Notes: generated by a model from the sequence alone, not told the origin. 64,000 bases of DNA from Neoscytalidium dimidiatum (GCA_037367355.1 CM074700.1:2170001-2234000); one strand, 5' to 3'; shown: positions 1-15,883, numbered from the stretch's first letter. Numbers and translations are program-made.

Positions 1-243
1 GGTGGTCGGGTCGAGCTGCGCGACAAGCTGCTTCGAACTTTCTGAGTCGCCGGCCCGGTTTGTTTCACGTGACAACACACGGTGCTTTTCATCCCGCTTT
101 CCGTCCCGCAGTCCTCTCCTGCTTCTTTCGTGAGCATGATGTCACTCACATGCACATCATCGTGGGGCTGGATCAATGGAGCCGCATAGAGCAGAACTCA
201 CTCCTCTCTTGGTGACTGACTATCTACGACAATTCCGCCCGCC
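1..243. other. Upstream non-coding DNA
   Basis: No reading frame here can be supported. A CACGTG palindrome lies at 66-71 and could be a bHLH-type binding site in the promoter of the small gene that starts at 244. That role is inference. Confidence 0.3.
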
Positions 244-620
244 ATGATGGCAACGAAAACCTTCACAGCAGTAACTGCACGGTTGGCCCGACCTACGCTT
301 CCGTCAGCGTCCTCTGTATCCCGGCAAGCTTCTTCATCTACCAAGTCTCAAAGCACAACAGGGGAAAAACAAGAAAAAGTGACCTCGGGCCTTTGCATAG
401 TCGTGGAACTGGGTCTCTGACAACCGGGCAGGCTCCGCAAGATGTTGAGCAACAGGACGAGATGCCCAAACGCAAGACACAGAGACAACTTGACGAGGAA
501 TTGAAAGCTAAGATGGCCGGCATGGCAGGAGATGGAGGCGAAGCTGGCGTTGAGTATGAGAACGGTCAACCAGTGTCAATGAAGCGCAGCGTCCGGAACA
601 ACATGTTTAGATACATTTGA
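244..620 (+). CDS. Small basic protein, probably mitochondrial, two exons
   Basis: Two exons, 244-344 and 401-620, joined by a 56-bp GT..AG intron (345-400), give a protein of about 106 residues. The junction removes the stop that closes the first frame at 418-420 and joins it cleanly to the second. The first 34 residues are rich in Arg, Ser, Thr and Ala and have no acidic residues, as in a mitochondrial presequence. The rest is charged: a Lys/Arg/Glu helix (MPKRKTQRQLDEELKAKM), a Gly-rich turn and the ending RNNMFRYI. I do not recognise a named family. I have an impression of similar short proteins in other moulds but cannot confirm it. The start is the first of two tandem ATGs. Without the splice the downstream half has no ATG near its beginning, which favours the two-exon model. 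Confidence 0.6.
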
Positions 621-1380
621 TCATCATCATTCACGACAACGCGGACGAGGAGGCGCCATGGAACAAAAGGACACGGTTTTTGGCATCCAAACGCGCCGGG
701 CAATGGGCCCCAAATGCAGAGGCGCGAGGAGGCGAATTCGCAACACGCTTCGAGCTCGGCTTGTCATTGTATCATAGCGGCTCTTTTTTCAGATCAAACC
801 TACCATCCGTCCGGCTCTGCCGAAGTCTATGCTCAGGCTCTTTTACTGCCTCAAGGGAGGTAAATATGGTATCCAACACTGCAAAGGAGCTTGCGAGCCC
901 CTCGAATCTAGAAAAATCACAGCAGCACGGGACGCGTCAGCACACAGACAATCTCGACTGTTTAAGGAGGGCGTCCCAAGTTTTCTAAAGGGGCCCTCTT
1001 TTACGTGCTGATTTTCGGGTGGTACTTGCGGAATTCCAGCATATGACAGCATCCTTTTGGTACAGGTTCGCGTACTCGAAGCTGTTTCTCCGCAATGTAG
1101 AAGTCGATCCATCTCTTGGCAATCTCTCGAAAGCCGTACAACCAATCCCAGTTCTTATTGCAGCAGCCTCGTGGGCCGTTTCCCTTGCTTACTGAACACT
1201 AAAAGTAGCACATGCAGTCTGTGCGCTTGCCGCTCGGCCCGAATTTTCCGAGTATATGAGTATTGAAGCATACACTCTGCGAGGTTCTAACTTGTTCACT
1301 CTTTTAACTCTTACTTTTCTCTTACCGGCTCTTGCCGTCCGCTCGTTTCCGTTTTCTTTCTCCTCCGCAATCACGCAATC
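621..1380. other. Intergenic, no gene seen
   Basis: This stretch holds only short overlapping frames with no recognisable product. The last part, roughly 1290-1380, is pyrimidine-rich (runs of CTTTT, TTTCTCTT and TTTCTTTCTCC) like a fungal core promoter, and leads into the TMEM16 gene. Confidence 0.4.
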
Positions 1381-3809
1381 ATGGTCCCTGCCTTGAGTCT
1401 GAAACAACCACTACTGAACCCCCAGCTTCGGGGCATCACGTAGTACGTTCCCTTATGATCCGTCACTAGATCACAGCTGACGTCAAGCAGTAATAGCATC
1501 TATGTGATTCATTACAACTTTGCCGATGTCGGTAAGTCTAGTATTTCGAGGCGGTGTCGGAGCACGCTCTAATCTTTTAGAATTCTCCACCGCTGTTGAA
1601 GAGTTTTGCACGCTTTTGTCAGATCTGGAGTCCGTTGGACTACACACGGAGGTGCGGGCTGGTTACGACAAATCTCTCTTGATATTCGTCAAAGCTCCTA
1701 AGGAGGTATTGGGCAAAGAAGTTTACAAGTCAAGGTCTGTGCAGCTCTCCATTTAGTGTTCAAGTTGATATCCACTCCTTCCTGTGTCAGGTCATTCTGA
1801 CTCTGTTATCCAGGGTTAAGGATTGGCTCCATGGGATCACCCGCGAACATCCGGGCGGTGGCAAAGATACGGTAGCCGATGGTGAATTCGAAGCGGAAGA
1901 TATCCTCTCTATGTTCCACCTGGTCACTTGGAAAAAGGAACTCGGCGGAGCTGGAATCACCCCTCAATTCGGAAAATGGGAGAATGTCCAGTCGGTCTTC
2001 CCGTTGCACAACGAGAAAGCCAACCAAGCCTTACTGCTTCATTTGAGCAAGAAGCTTGTCTTAAGAGTTGAGGATTTGGACAAGATCCGAGACCTGTTTG
2101 GCTCGAAGGTAAAAGAAAATGCCGATAACCGACTCAAGATGCCGCAGTCCTAACTTTATGGATTCTAGGTTGCCTTCTATTTCGCATTCCTGCAGACGTA
2201 CTTGGCCTTTTTGTTCTTTCCTGCTACTACTGGATTAATGGCGTGGATGCTCCTGCCTCAGTACTCCCTTCTCTACGCTTTGACCACCAGCCTTTGGTGC
2301 ACTGTCTTTTTGGAGTACTGGAAGCTCCAAGAGGTCGACCTCAGTCTTCGCTGGAATGTCAGAGGTGTCGGTACATTGAAGGTCAATCGGCCAACTTATC
2401 AATATGAGAGAACCATCACGGATCCGGTCACTGGCGAGCTTAAGTTCTATTTCCCAAAGTGGAAGCAAGTCGCTCGCCAGACACTGCAGATCCCGTTCAT
2501 ACTAATCTCTTTCCTTACCCTTGGCGCACTGATTGTCATGGTATTCGCTGTTGAGGTTCTTATCTCCGAGGTGTACGAGGGACCTTTCAAATTCCTACTA
2601 GTACGTCTTTCGGTCTCGAATTCATAATGATAGTCACTGACAAGTATGTAGGAATATCTTCCGACTATCTTGCTCGCTGCTCTCTTGCCGTTTATTAATA
2701 CTTTCTTGGAAGGAATCGCCACTACCATAACAGAATACGAGAACCACCGTACTCAGGATCGACACGAGATGTCGCTCACGCAAAAGATTTTCGTCCTCAA
2801 CTTCATCACCGAATATCTCCCCATTTTCCTCACCGCCTTCGTCTACGTCCCGTTCGGAGATGTAGTAATCCCCAAGTTAGAGGTTCTTCTTCGGCATTTT
2901 CTGGGTGATGCAGCTCCTTTCGCTTTGGGGAACAACTTCCACAGTGACCCGAACCGTCTTCGAAACGAGGTCATCGCCCTGTCCGTTACAGGGCAGATAT
3001 CCAACTTTGTCGAAGAGCTTGTCTTTCCATATCTCAAGCACAAAGCCTCGCGCTGGTGGAAGGACTACCGCGCCGAGCACTCCAACGTCGCCACCATCAA
3101 CAGCATCGTGCAAGACGAGCCGGACGAGGTTGAGTTCCTGAAGCGCGCGCGCAACGAGGCCCAGCTCGAGCCATACAACGTGCAGGACGACCTGACGGAG
3201 ATGGTAATCCAGTTCGGCTATCTCGCCCTGTTCAGCCCCGTCTGGCCGCTCGTCTCCATCGGCTTCCTCATCAACAACTGGATCGAGCTGCGGTCCGATT
3301 TCCTCAAGATCTGCATCGAGCACCAGCGGCCCGCGCCCGTCCGCACCGATGGCATCGGCCCTTGGATCGACTCGCTCGGCTTCCTCACCTGGCTCGGCTC
3401 CATCTCGACCGCTGCCGTCGTCTACCTCTTCGGTACTAACACCCTTGGTGGCCTGCCCGGAAAGGGAACGTGGTACGCGTTGCCCATCACGATATTCATT
3501 TCTGAGCACATCTATCTGATGCTGCGCTACGTTGTTGCCTCCGCTCTGCAGCGGTTCGGCAGCGACCAGATCCGGAAGGAAAGGGCAGAGAGGTACGCCA
3601 GGCGTAAGCGATATCTCGCGGAGCTGGAGGAGAAGTCGCAGGGAACGCTCGCGGTGGAGGAGAAAGAGAGGAGGAAATCTCTGCTCTTGATGGGCCATGA
3701 TAGGTTCTGGACCAGGCAACTCGAGGACGGCGTTAGTGCGGATGTGGGTGTGGGGCTGATCAAGGCGTTGAGGAAGACTGAGGAGGCCGAGGCGACGAAG
3801 GAGGATTGA
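1381..3809 (+). CDS. TMEM16/anoctamin family lipid scramblase (IST2-like)
   Basis: Predicted membrane protein of about 712 residues in six exons: 1381-1439, 1491-1531, 1581-1734, 1814-2108, 2169-2600 and 2652-3809. All introns are GT..AG, 49-79 bp, and keep frame. The first two small exons are supported by YVIHYNF, which matches the start of the anoctamin N-terminal dimerisation domain. That cytosolic domain continues through GLHTEVR and SLLIFVK. About ten hydrophobic segments follow, starting at VAFYFAFLQTY. The acidic residues that bind calcium in this family are all present: Glu in NFVEELVFP (helix 6), Asp and Glu in DDLTEMVIQFGY (helix 7), and Glu and Asp in IELRSD (helix 8). It is therefore expected to be calcium-responsive. 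Fungal members move phospholipids across membranes or tether ER to plasma membrane. The C-terminus is charged and helical. It is convergent with the flavin oxidase downstream. Only exon 1 is uncertain. Confidence 0.9.
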
Positions 3810-4497
3810 GTGCCTCTACAGCCCGTGGTGGAAGAGGTTATCCTTACAAGTAGAGCATGCGGTACAAGACTCCATCTAAGTTTGACCTTTGGGTACTTCA
3901 AGCAGACTTCCGGATGCCAAGGTTACCTGTCCCATTGTACAAATGCGTACGGTCGACTGCTATAATCCCACACGATTTCGGTGACAAGGGTAATCTATTT
4001 TGTAATGCGCCATGTACCCATCACTGGGATGTGGGGCATGCTTGTATTTGCTGACTTCGGCGCTATAAACTAAGATCGGCACACTTGGTCAGCCCGATCC
4101 TAGCTTGCTATTGTCCTTCCAAGCATCCGTTCTTTATTGCTCTGGCAGCTCTAGTTTTAGGAACTACCACGCGTTTAATATATGACTTCTCAACGGACAA
4201 CTCTTCCTCGTTGGATCCAGAGTATCAGTGAGCTTGGAGTGCACAGAAGTATTTGTCTTATGATTTGATATCATGCGCTTGTCATGATATAATGATGGCC
4301 GTTTGTGGCCCGTGCTGGTCTCGGCTTTAGCTAAAACTGGGGAGCGGCCTTCCACGCTCTCTCCTCTTCAACCCTCCCTTCATACACTTCTCATCCAAAC
4401 GTAAGCGCTCTCGTCGAATCTATTCGTGCTCTTCAGTTTCGAACTCTGTTGACTTCCCAACCTCAGTGCGGGTGCCTTCAATCCAGAGACGAGGGAT
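3810..4497. other. Intergenic between convergent genes
   Basis: This is the shared 3' region of the scramblase (plus strand) and the flavin oxidase (minus strand). No conserved reading frame or RNA gene is visible. Local composition is AT-richer than the flanking exons, as is usual for 3' UTR and terminator DNA. Confidence 0.4.
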
Positions 4498-7751
<3,254 letters not shown>

Positions 7752-9172
7752 ATGGTTGTTCTCACTGGCCTGGGGCCCACCGTCATAGCGGTGATGTGGG
7801 TGCAGACCATCATCGCTTTGCTGTTCGTGTGCCTTCGGCTATACACGCGATGGAGACTTATCCAGAATGTTGGGTTGGACGACCATCTCGCCTGGATCTC
7901 GATGGTAATCAGTCCCCCCGTTGACGATTCACTGAGAAACTCTAAGCTTAACTCTGCCCCCCCCCTCTTCAGGTCCTCTTCTTCCTCTACACCGTCTTCA
8001 TCACCATTGCCGCCTTCAATGGACTTGGCAGCCACTTTACTGACCTCACCGCCGACCAGTTCGCAACGGCGGTGAAGTGGGAGCTTATGGGGCAAACGAT
8101 GAATATCCTCGCCATCGCCACCAGCAAGACCTCCGTCGCCGTATTCTTGATCCGCATCGTCAATCTTACCTGGCACAAATGGATGTTGCAATTTTGCATT
8201 GCGAGCACCTGTTTCGTCTGCGTCTCGTGCATCGTGTTCATGTTCACGCAATGTACGCCAGTCGAGAGCATCTGGGACCACCGTATCCCAACTAAGTGCC
8301 ACTTCAACTTCACCGCCAATGCCATTTTCTCCGGCAGTTACACCGCGGCGATGGATTTTTGGCTTGCCATATTCCCGTGGTTCGTGCTGTGGACGCTCAA
8401 CATGAAGCGGAAGGAAAGGTTAACCATTTCGTTTGGTCTGAGTTTGGGGGTTCTGTGAGTTTTGACATGCTGGGAAGTGTTGGTGTAGGCATGACTGATG
8501 TGGTTTCTTAGCGCCGGAATCTGCGGCGTCATTCGCGCAGTCGAATTGAACGGCATCTCTGCGAAGTCGGACTACCTTTGTGAGTACAAACATTCTCAGG
8601 CCGTCCACTCTCACCGGGGACTGCGGTTTCCCACGCATCGCGCGTCTTTCTTCCTTTCTTGACGCTTTTGGTCTTCCTTTCTGCTTGATACAAGCCTACT
8701 AATCACCTCCACTTGCACGCTAAAAGACGCCACCGTCCCGCTCCTCCTCTGGGGCTCCACCGAACTCCTCGTCTGCCTCCTCTGCGCCACCATCCCGGTC
8801 CTGCGCCCCTTCTACAAGAAGGTCACCGGCAAGGGCTCCTCCACCGACCCGTACTCCAACAGGAACAAGTCCTCCGGCATGGGTGGCGGCACCAACACGA
8901 ACGCTTCCGGCAAGTTCGACTCGGCTGCCAAAAGCAAGGTCAGCATCAAGCTGTCCAGCTGGCGCAACACGCGGACGGTCTCGACGGTCGTGCGTGGCGG
9001 CGTGCGGAGCGATAGCGCAAGCGATGAAAGCGCATTATTTAAAGACAGTGGCGAGGGCGGGGAGGGCGGAAGGGGAATCGTCGTGAGTAGGGTTACGCAG
9101 GTGGATGTCGCTTATTCGAGGGCGGGAGAGAGTAGTAGAGGTGATGGGGGGAGTAGGGGGACGGATATGTGA
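7752..9172 (+). CDS. Fungal rhodopsin-like / PTH11-type integral membrane protein
   Basis: Protein of about 382 residues in four exons: 7752-7904, 7973-8454, 8512-8579 and 8727-9172, with GT..AG introns of 68, 57 and 147 bp. The ATG at 7752 sits in a good context and begins straight into a hydrophobic helix. The seven-helix pattern of the large fungal rhodopsin-domain family is visible: first helix ending RLYTRWR, the loop motif GLDDHLAW, a helix containing NILAIATSKTSVAVFLIRI, FTQCTPVESIWD before the fifth helix, then a WTLNMKRKER loop and two last helices in exons 3 and 4. A hydrophilic tail of about 120 residues, rich in Ser, Gly and Lys, follows. Members are often called PTH11-like receptors; most have no known ligand, and signalling through G proteins is inference. 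The secreted-protein gene lies about 1.1 kb downstream on the same strand. Confidence 0.85.
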
Positions 9173-10225
9173 CGTAAGTGAGGATTTCTGGTGGACGGGT
9201 GGTCGAACTGAGAGGGTTGGGTGGTTTCCAAAGTTCCCTTTTGTTTACTTCGGAAGGGAACATTAGAGATTAGTTTTTGGTGGTCGGATATACCTGGAAT
9301 TGCTGCTGGATACGCTTGTGGACCGGTCTGGGCGGAACGGTCGGAACAGTCTTTTACCTCGAATCCCGGCTCGGCAACTCAGCAAAGGGTCAGGAAGCCA
9401 TCGTCGGTCATGACTGTGGAAACAATGGACCTGGAACCTTGGGATCCCAGTGCGCTTGGAAGGAAACACTAGCAGCTGAGCTCAAGATTGCTGGAGCAGC
9501 TAGCCTTGTCTTGAAAAATAAGAATTTAAAATTTTCCGAAGCTAGCAACATGATCTTTCATGTGTTCTATTTGAAAATGGTAATAGCATATCTACGATTA
9601 ATAGTAACAGTATCCGAGAGATTGGAGATACGCCGTGTTGTGGCAATGTTTCCAAGCTTGAAGCATCCAAGACAATACATAAGAAGGTTGTAGAACAATA
9701 GTCTAGCCAGATGATAACGAAGGCCTTTCTCCGTCAGTTCCGGGGACTCACAACATACTTCCACGATATCATAATGAGGAGTGAACGTTGAGGCAAGCTC
9801 GAAGTATAGTATTTTAGGTATTGTATACTGGCTCGGGAGAGTTTTAGCTTGTGGCAAGTACCTTAAGGAAAAGTTAACCCATCAACCCAAATTTTTTTTG
9901 GTGCGTTGCCACCATCGAATGCATGTTCTGTTGCGGGAATCGCTTACTCGCGCTTAATGAGAATAAAGTTCAGCAGAGAATACAATGAGCTTGAAAGGAT
10001 TAGGTTGGAACGAGAAGTCAAGAAGGCTCTAGCATTTGAATTCAATCATATTGACGTTGTTATGTGAGTTACAAATTCCTAATATTAGGTCCTTGGTCTT
10101 TCCATCCTGAATGACACAAGTTACACTGTACAATTAAAGACTGTTGTCCTACACTACAAGAGCAGACCCGGGGCTACGTTTACCAGACGCTGAATTTCTC
10201 AAAGCTGTTCTCCAAAATAGTTGAG
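9173..10225. other. Transition from GC-rich DNA into an AT-rich island
   Basis: Up to about 9480 the base composition resembles the flanking gene. From there the DNA turns clearly AT-rich. No intact gene is seen, only short frames. A run of T at about 9891-9898 and many short A/T blocks occur. Confidence 0.4.
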
Positions 10226-10998
10226 ATGATCTCCTTCGGTAAGATGTACGGCGATGAAAGTCCAGGGTATCACTAATATGACTGGCAGGCCAGCTTCTGT
10301 CACTTTCTCTACTCTTTGCTCTCCAATCCGTAGCCGTTCCCCTTACGGGCAAAGATATAAACCTCTCTCCAGATGGAGGAGCTGATCATTCTCCTCTGAA
10401 TGCCTTATCCAAGCGACAAGCCCTTCCGCCTTTCAATAAACCGGATTTTCAGTCCATTTGCCAGTCGCGCGGGGGTACGTACAGCGGAGGTAGATCACAA
10501 TGCAACGGAGCAGCCTCGTTCTTGGTAGCCTGTGACGATATTTCCGACCCCAGTGGAGAAGCGCAGGGAAGCTGCCCCAGCTACACCTTCTGCGAAGACG
10601 CCGATCCCCAAGGGCAGGCAAGAGAGAACGACCAAACCACATCCGCCCGCTGCGTCCGCCAAGATTGGACCAATCTTGTAGCTACATACATTGGTTCAAA
10701 GGGCGAGAGCCCCGCTTATTGTCTCGGAAAAGATAATAAGTATTTCCACGCACGCCTGGACGCATACAATGCGGTAGGAAAGCGGGGAAATTTTGGATTC
10801 ATTGTCAGCACGGATGGTGGCAAGAATTGGTATGATGTTGGATCCAAAGCTGTTTCTGGCCAGGCGGACACGGAAAGCTTTCAAAGGTCTTTTGACAATC
10901 CAAACGGCCAGTATGTCTGCCTAAAAGCGCAGCTACAGTCAGCAACCGATTCTTTTGATGCTATATTACGGGCAGGCCTGCTACCTACATCTATATAG
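10226..10998 (+). CDS. Secreted eight-cysteine protein, candidate effector
   Basis: Two exons, 10226-10238 and 10289-10998, with a 50-bp intron (10239-10288, donor GTAAGA, acceptor GGCAG), encode about 240 residues. The tiny first exon supplies the start and completes a classic signal peptide: MISFGQ followed by LLSLSLLFALQSVA, with likely cleavage after Ala20. Without the splice there is an in-frame stop just before the hydrophobic core, which supports the model. A dibasic Lys-Arg at residues 46-47 (ALSKRQ) suggests Kex2 removal of a propeptide. The mature part has eight cysteines, an even number compatible with four disulfides, and no transmembrane segment. I recognise no enzyme family. Its GC content is higher than that of the surrounding AT-rich island, so it looks like a maintained gene in decayed DNA. 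Acting outside the cell, for example on a host or competitor, is a hypothesis. Confidence 0.7.
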
Positions 10999-13000
10999 GC
11001 CCATGATGACACTCTCAAGAAGGAGAATCTACAGCGGTAGACTTCATTTATTTATGAGTGGAGGACTGCAGCCAGATTATAAAATTGTGTAGTAGTACAT
11101 AGTACTCGGTATGCTTGTCAAACAGAAAGGCATGGCCTCGAATTAACGTCACGCCTCTTTTTAACTATAGCAAGAAAGCATGGTGCCATAGCATGAGATG
11201 ACACAGTTCCGTGGATAAAGTATCGGCATGGTTTGGAAAGAGACAGGCTAAGCGTGCTCTTAACCACCCGTGTCGCGCTAACTCTTTATGGAAACTACAT
11301 GCAGACGAAACAAGAAGTTCCAACACATATACAACTATCTTGCATATTCGGAGAATGCTTCCGCTGCTCAGCGATTCTGCTAACGAAGATGAACTACTTA
11401 TGTTACTGGAAGATAGTTTTCAACTCAATTAATACATAGTGCATGTCTTTTCCCCGCTGCTGGTAGAGATCAAAGTCTTACCCGCAAGTTCAATACACAA
11501 TCGTATGCAGCGTGAGAATATTTTGCGTGGAAGCTCAATCATGGGCTTATGGTGTTTGTCTCTACCTCATAGACTCAATCCATGTTCCAAAGCCAAAGAT
11601 ATGCGATGTTGAATGCAGTTTCAAGAGTCAGGCGTGCACGTGACTGCTGTACAATTTCTCTACAACCCCGGCTTGAAACGTATACACCCAGATATAATAG
11701 TTGGCCACTACAGATGTTCACCGACTACAGCCTCTTTGTAAGCACGCAACACCCTTATACACTTTGCGACATGAGCTTGATGGTGAAAGACGGCTATTAT
11801 GAAATACTTGACCAAAGCAGCACATGGGGCATGGCCCTGCGGACTTCGGACACAAATATTCAAAATTATAAATCTAGTGAACAGACTAATAGCTTTCAAC
11901 ATCGTATGTTTACCGTTATAGAGAATGCATATCTCAAAGGTCTGATTTTCTGCAGCTTGCACGGGGCTGCTGACGATATCTGTATCGAGCGTTTGACAAA
12001 CCACCGGATATGTCGTATCAGTTAGATTTTCTTTCACCAAGGAATATTTATTTCATGTCTCTTCTTACTTGTCTTTAAATTAAGATAGCATATGGGCTGT
12101 TTTCATTGAACGATAAAAGCGTAGTGCTGCATAGTGCATTAATAAGAAGTTGAATAAGTGAATTGGTATGCTGGTGTATAACGCCGGATAACGGTAATAG
12201 TATACGTTGATAAATTAATCAAACGCGTTTACAATACTGTGAGGTATAAAATTGCCGTAACGAGTGTTATATAGTCCGCAGTTTTAAATGCTCCGCCAAG
12301 GGGCATCGGACTTTGCACCTACGACGGCGCTGTTCACGGTCGACACCAGGCTATCTCAACATCGCAGTGATTCCTTTGCACAGAAAAAAAGATTCCCCGG
12401 TTCGTCTTTCAGGAGTTGGGCCACTGAACGAGTCTTGTTATCTGGGTAGTGCGAATCTGGGGTGTATACTTCATTCGCTGAGAAGCACGCAAGCTACAAC
12501 GGCTTCAGCACTCCCCTAAACCCGTAGCATTGATTCAGGCCTTCTGACGGATTCCTGGCATAATATGGACGTGATGGCTTTCAGTTCGTCATATCGCACA
12601 AACACAACATGCGAACGCGCAAGGGTTGGGCGTCTGGAGCGGGAATTTTTAAAGAGTTGGTACAATTACCCATGCGAATGCGGATGCCGAGACCTAATTT
12701 ATAGCTATATCGCAAAGATATCGAACCGAAGCCACTGCATTCCAAAGTCTACGGCGTAAAGGAATGCACTTTCACAAATGACGAGTTTCTTACTCTTCGG
12801 AAATGAGTTTTTCCCAGATTACTTGAAGCAAAACATCGCACAGAATGTGGGAGCTCAGTAAGAACAACATACTCTTAAGATGTTATTATTTGAAGGATGC
12901 AATAATAGAAAAATCGACTAGATGGCGCACGGAACTAGTCGTGCAGTAATGGAAGGGAAGTGTAATTGGTCGCGGCAAACTTGTCCGGAGAACAATCACG
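10999..13000. other. AT-rich island, no intact gene
   Basis: This is AT-rich sequence with only short frames. Two plus-strand frames are open for 73 and 147 codons (11211-11432 and 11582-12025), but neither shows a known domain and both look like chance or relic sequence. No terminal inverted repeats or long terminal repeats were found by eye. Old transposon remains are a plausible source, not shown. Confidence 0.4.
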
Positions 13001-15883
13001 AATCCACACGCAGCGCTTCTGCGTTGCTGAGTATATTCGGCATATCTTTGCAGATAAGAAGAGATCTGTCTGAAGAGGCAAAGACTGGGCAGAAAGATCC
13101 GAAACAGCGCACTAGAAGTCGTCCGGTTGGAGGTTTGGTAAAGGCTCAGAACACTTCCTCAGTTCTGGCCCAAAAGAAAACCGCTGTGCGGAAAAAGCAC
13201 ACAGACCGATAGGAAACGACGGTGCCTCACCAACGGCGCACAGCAAATTGCTGGGTCTCCGCACGCGCCACCTCACGTCGGGGAGGCGGACGTGATGGCG
13301 ACGGAGACGGGCACAGCCGCCGAGCCGCGGGAACGTGCGAGGAGCCCCCAAGGTGCTCCATGCACGATACAGCCGCGCCTAAGATAGATATATCCACCCT
13401 TTTAATCGCCTTACCAATTCTTGAGCAAGCAAGAAAAATAATTTCGCCCTCATTTGCCACCTTGGCGAACTGGCTACCCGCAGTTCTCTCAAGCTCATTG
13501 GCGCCGGAGTCGATTCCGACGTGCGGAGATTCTTCCAGGGGTTGCCACTAGTACATATGTGACGCCTGCCAACACGACCCTACGTCCTATATGGGCGACT
13601 TTCCGTACAGAATTTTGTTGTTCCCATCCCTACCGACACGGTGCGCAGGACGACGACGCCACCTGCATCTCGCAAACAAAAAGCTCCAAGACGACGAGGG
13701 CGAAGCCCTTCCCGTCCTCCACATCTGGTGGGAATTCGGCACAGTGCATCTCGTCATCTTCTCGTCGTTCTGGCAAATTAAAAGCATGGCTTAGACGTCG
13801 AAGGAAGCGCCGGAATGGTAGCAAGCCTGTGGTAGGGTCCCCGTCGGCCCCCTTCTTGCGCCTAGGAAGCACATCTGTTCCCAGTATTCGATTGTTGAAG
13901 ACGGAGAGAAGCCTCGCTTCTCTGTCTCTTTCATGATCTCTCTTTCGCTGGCGAGTGGGGGCTGCTGGCTGATTGGTATGGACCACCGCCTCCACCACTG
14001 TGGGCTATCTTGGACCCTGTGCCCGTCACCCCCAGATCTGCACAATCGGGCGGACTGCGGCTGGATTGATGGTGCCGAGACAACGGCGACGCGTGCAAGG
14101 CACTGCATTGTGGGGGTGTTGCGTGTGCTGGTATCGAAGCGTCGCATCGACATGAAGAATCGACGGCAGCCAGTCTGCGCCTCCGGCGCTCCTGGAAGGC
14201 CTAAGGACTTCCGCGTGCGCCCGTCCGACGTTATCATCCTCTGCGACCGAAGTACGTCAGGTGGGGTGAGGTACTTTTCGTCTGCCGCCGCAGCCGTGGA
14301 AGTGACTTCCGAGTGCTGCGCGTCAAGCGCAGGCAAAAACACTTGAACGGCCGGCTCTCATGGCCAGGCATTGGACTTATACGCGCGTGGCGCTCCGTCT
14401 TTCGAGCCGCGTCGCTGCTCCTCCACCACCCCAGCGTCTCATCTGCCACATCCCGCCGGAGCACTTGTCCGCCTCCGCCGTGGCTCCGCTTGCGATGACG
14501 AATTAAGTTTCTCTGGGCGGGTGCGTCACACCCACCGCATGCCCTTCACCACAGTGCCTTCAATGCCCTCCCCCCCTCCTCGAGAGAGATCGAAGGCTTC
14601 CAGCCATTCCTGCTTTCCTCCGCCTGCCCGCTGCCTTTCTCCTCTGCCACGGCTGAAGGAAATTGGCAGGCGGTGCAGCCTCGCTTACTGTGCACCGTAT
14701 GCCGATTCGTTTCAGAGAGAGCACCCCGCAGCGCGTCTTCAAGTGTCCCAGATGCGTCCGACGGGCTCGATGCTTGGCACCAAAGGCAGAGGAACGTACA
14801 CGCTGATGAATGCTGATGATCATCCGCGCTAAGCTGTGGACAAAGGGCGTGCAATCGCCTCTTGCATATGAGTACGCGTGCTGCAGCCCACATTGCCTCA
14901 CAGCCGCACCTCGTCGATGCCAAGGGTTTGCATCGGGCATGCAGGGAAAAGAGGACCCGAAGAACAGTCTGGCCCCAATATTCGGCTCGAGGAGACCAGA
15001 CTGGTGAACCCCATTCACTATGACCAGGGTTCTCGTCTTGTGAGTGGCTGGATTGATGTCGATTGGCACTTTTCTGCGAGACGGGCAGGGGAAAGCCGCT
15101 TTGCCGGCAGTGCAGAGCATATCCGATGTTGGCCAGCATGCGATTGTTTTTTTTTTTTCGATCCCTCCCCTACGGCTGCTGAGACCAGCCAATGTCCTTC
15201 CTTGCTGCTCCCCCCCAAAGCAAATTCTGGGACCCTCACGCTGCGGGCAGGCATGATAGCCATCGCCGGTTTCTTTCCTCGACGGAAATCTCGCCGTGGA
15301 TGCGGCCTAGGCTCTACGGGACTCCTTTTCTCTGCAATCACCTCCTCCACTCGACGTTGCGAGACTCTTTGACCCGATCCTCCCTGCCGCCCTATCCGCA
15401 TCCTCGCCCGCCCTTCATCCTGCCTTCTCGCATCGAGATCGTCTTCGGATCACTGCCGAGCGCTGCTCATCTCTCATCTCCAGGATAGCCCGCTTTCCTC
15501 GCCGCTGAGGAAGCTCGAATGTAGCTCCGCTGAGTCGAAACCTCCCCTCCGACGTCCGCAATGGGGCCAATGTTTGGAAAACCAACACCATAAGAGGGAA
15601 TACGGCTGCCTCGAGGAAGGCCTCCCATTAGAAGTACGCAGGTCTACATACAACAATGCTGGGAGTATTGCGGCTCTGCTCGTATGAGGAGGCGTGTCGG
15701 CTGGGAGTGCCGGTGAGACTGGCTTGCCCCCCCGAAACGACCGCACAAAGTGCAGAGACACACCTCCTGCGAGGGTGGCGTCCTATATACAAGGGGGGGA
15801 TGTCCTCATCTTTGTAGGGAGGACGTAGGGTTCTCGCTGTTGGGAGAACTGACGGTCGGAGTGGGCTGACCGGTATGCGGATC

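Noticed and set aside
11582..12025. 147-codon frame in the AT-rich island
   Set aside because: No motif, and no codon pattern distinguishing it from surrounding AT-rich sequence; may be a relic.
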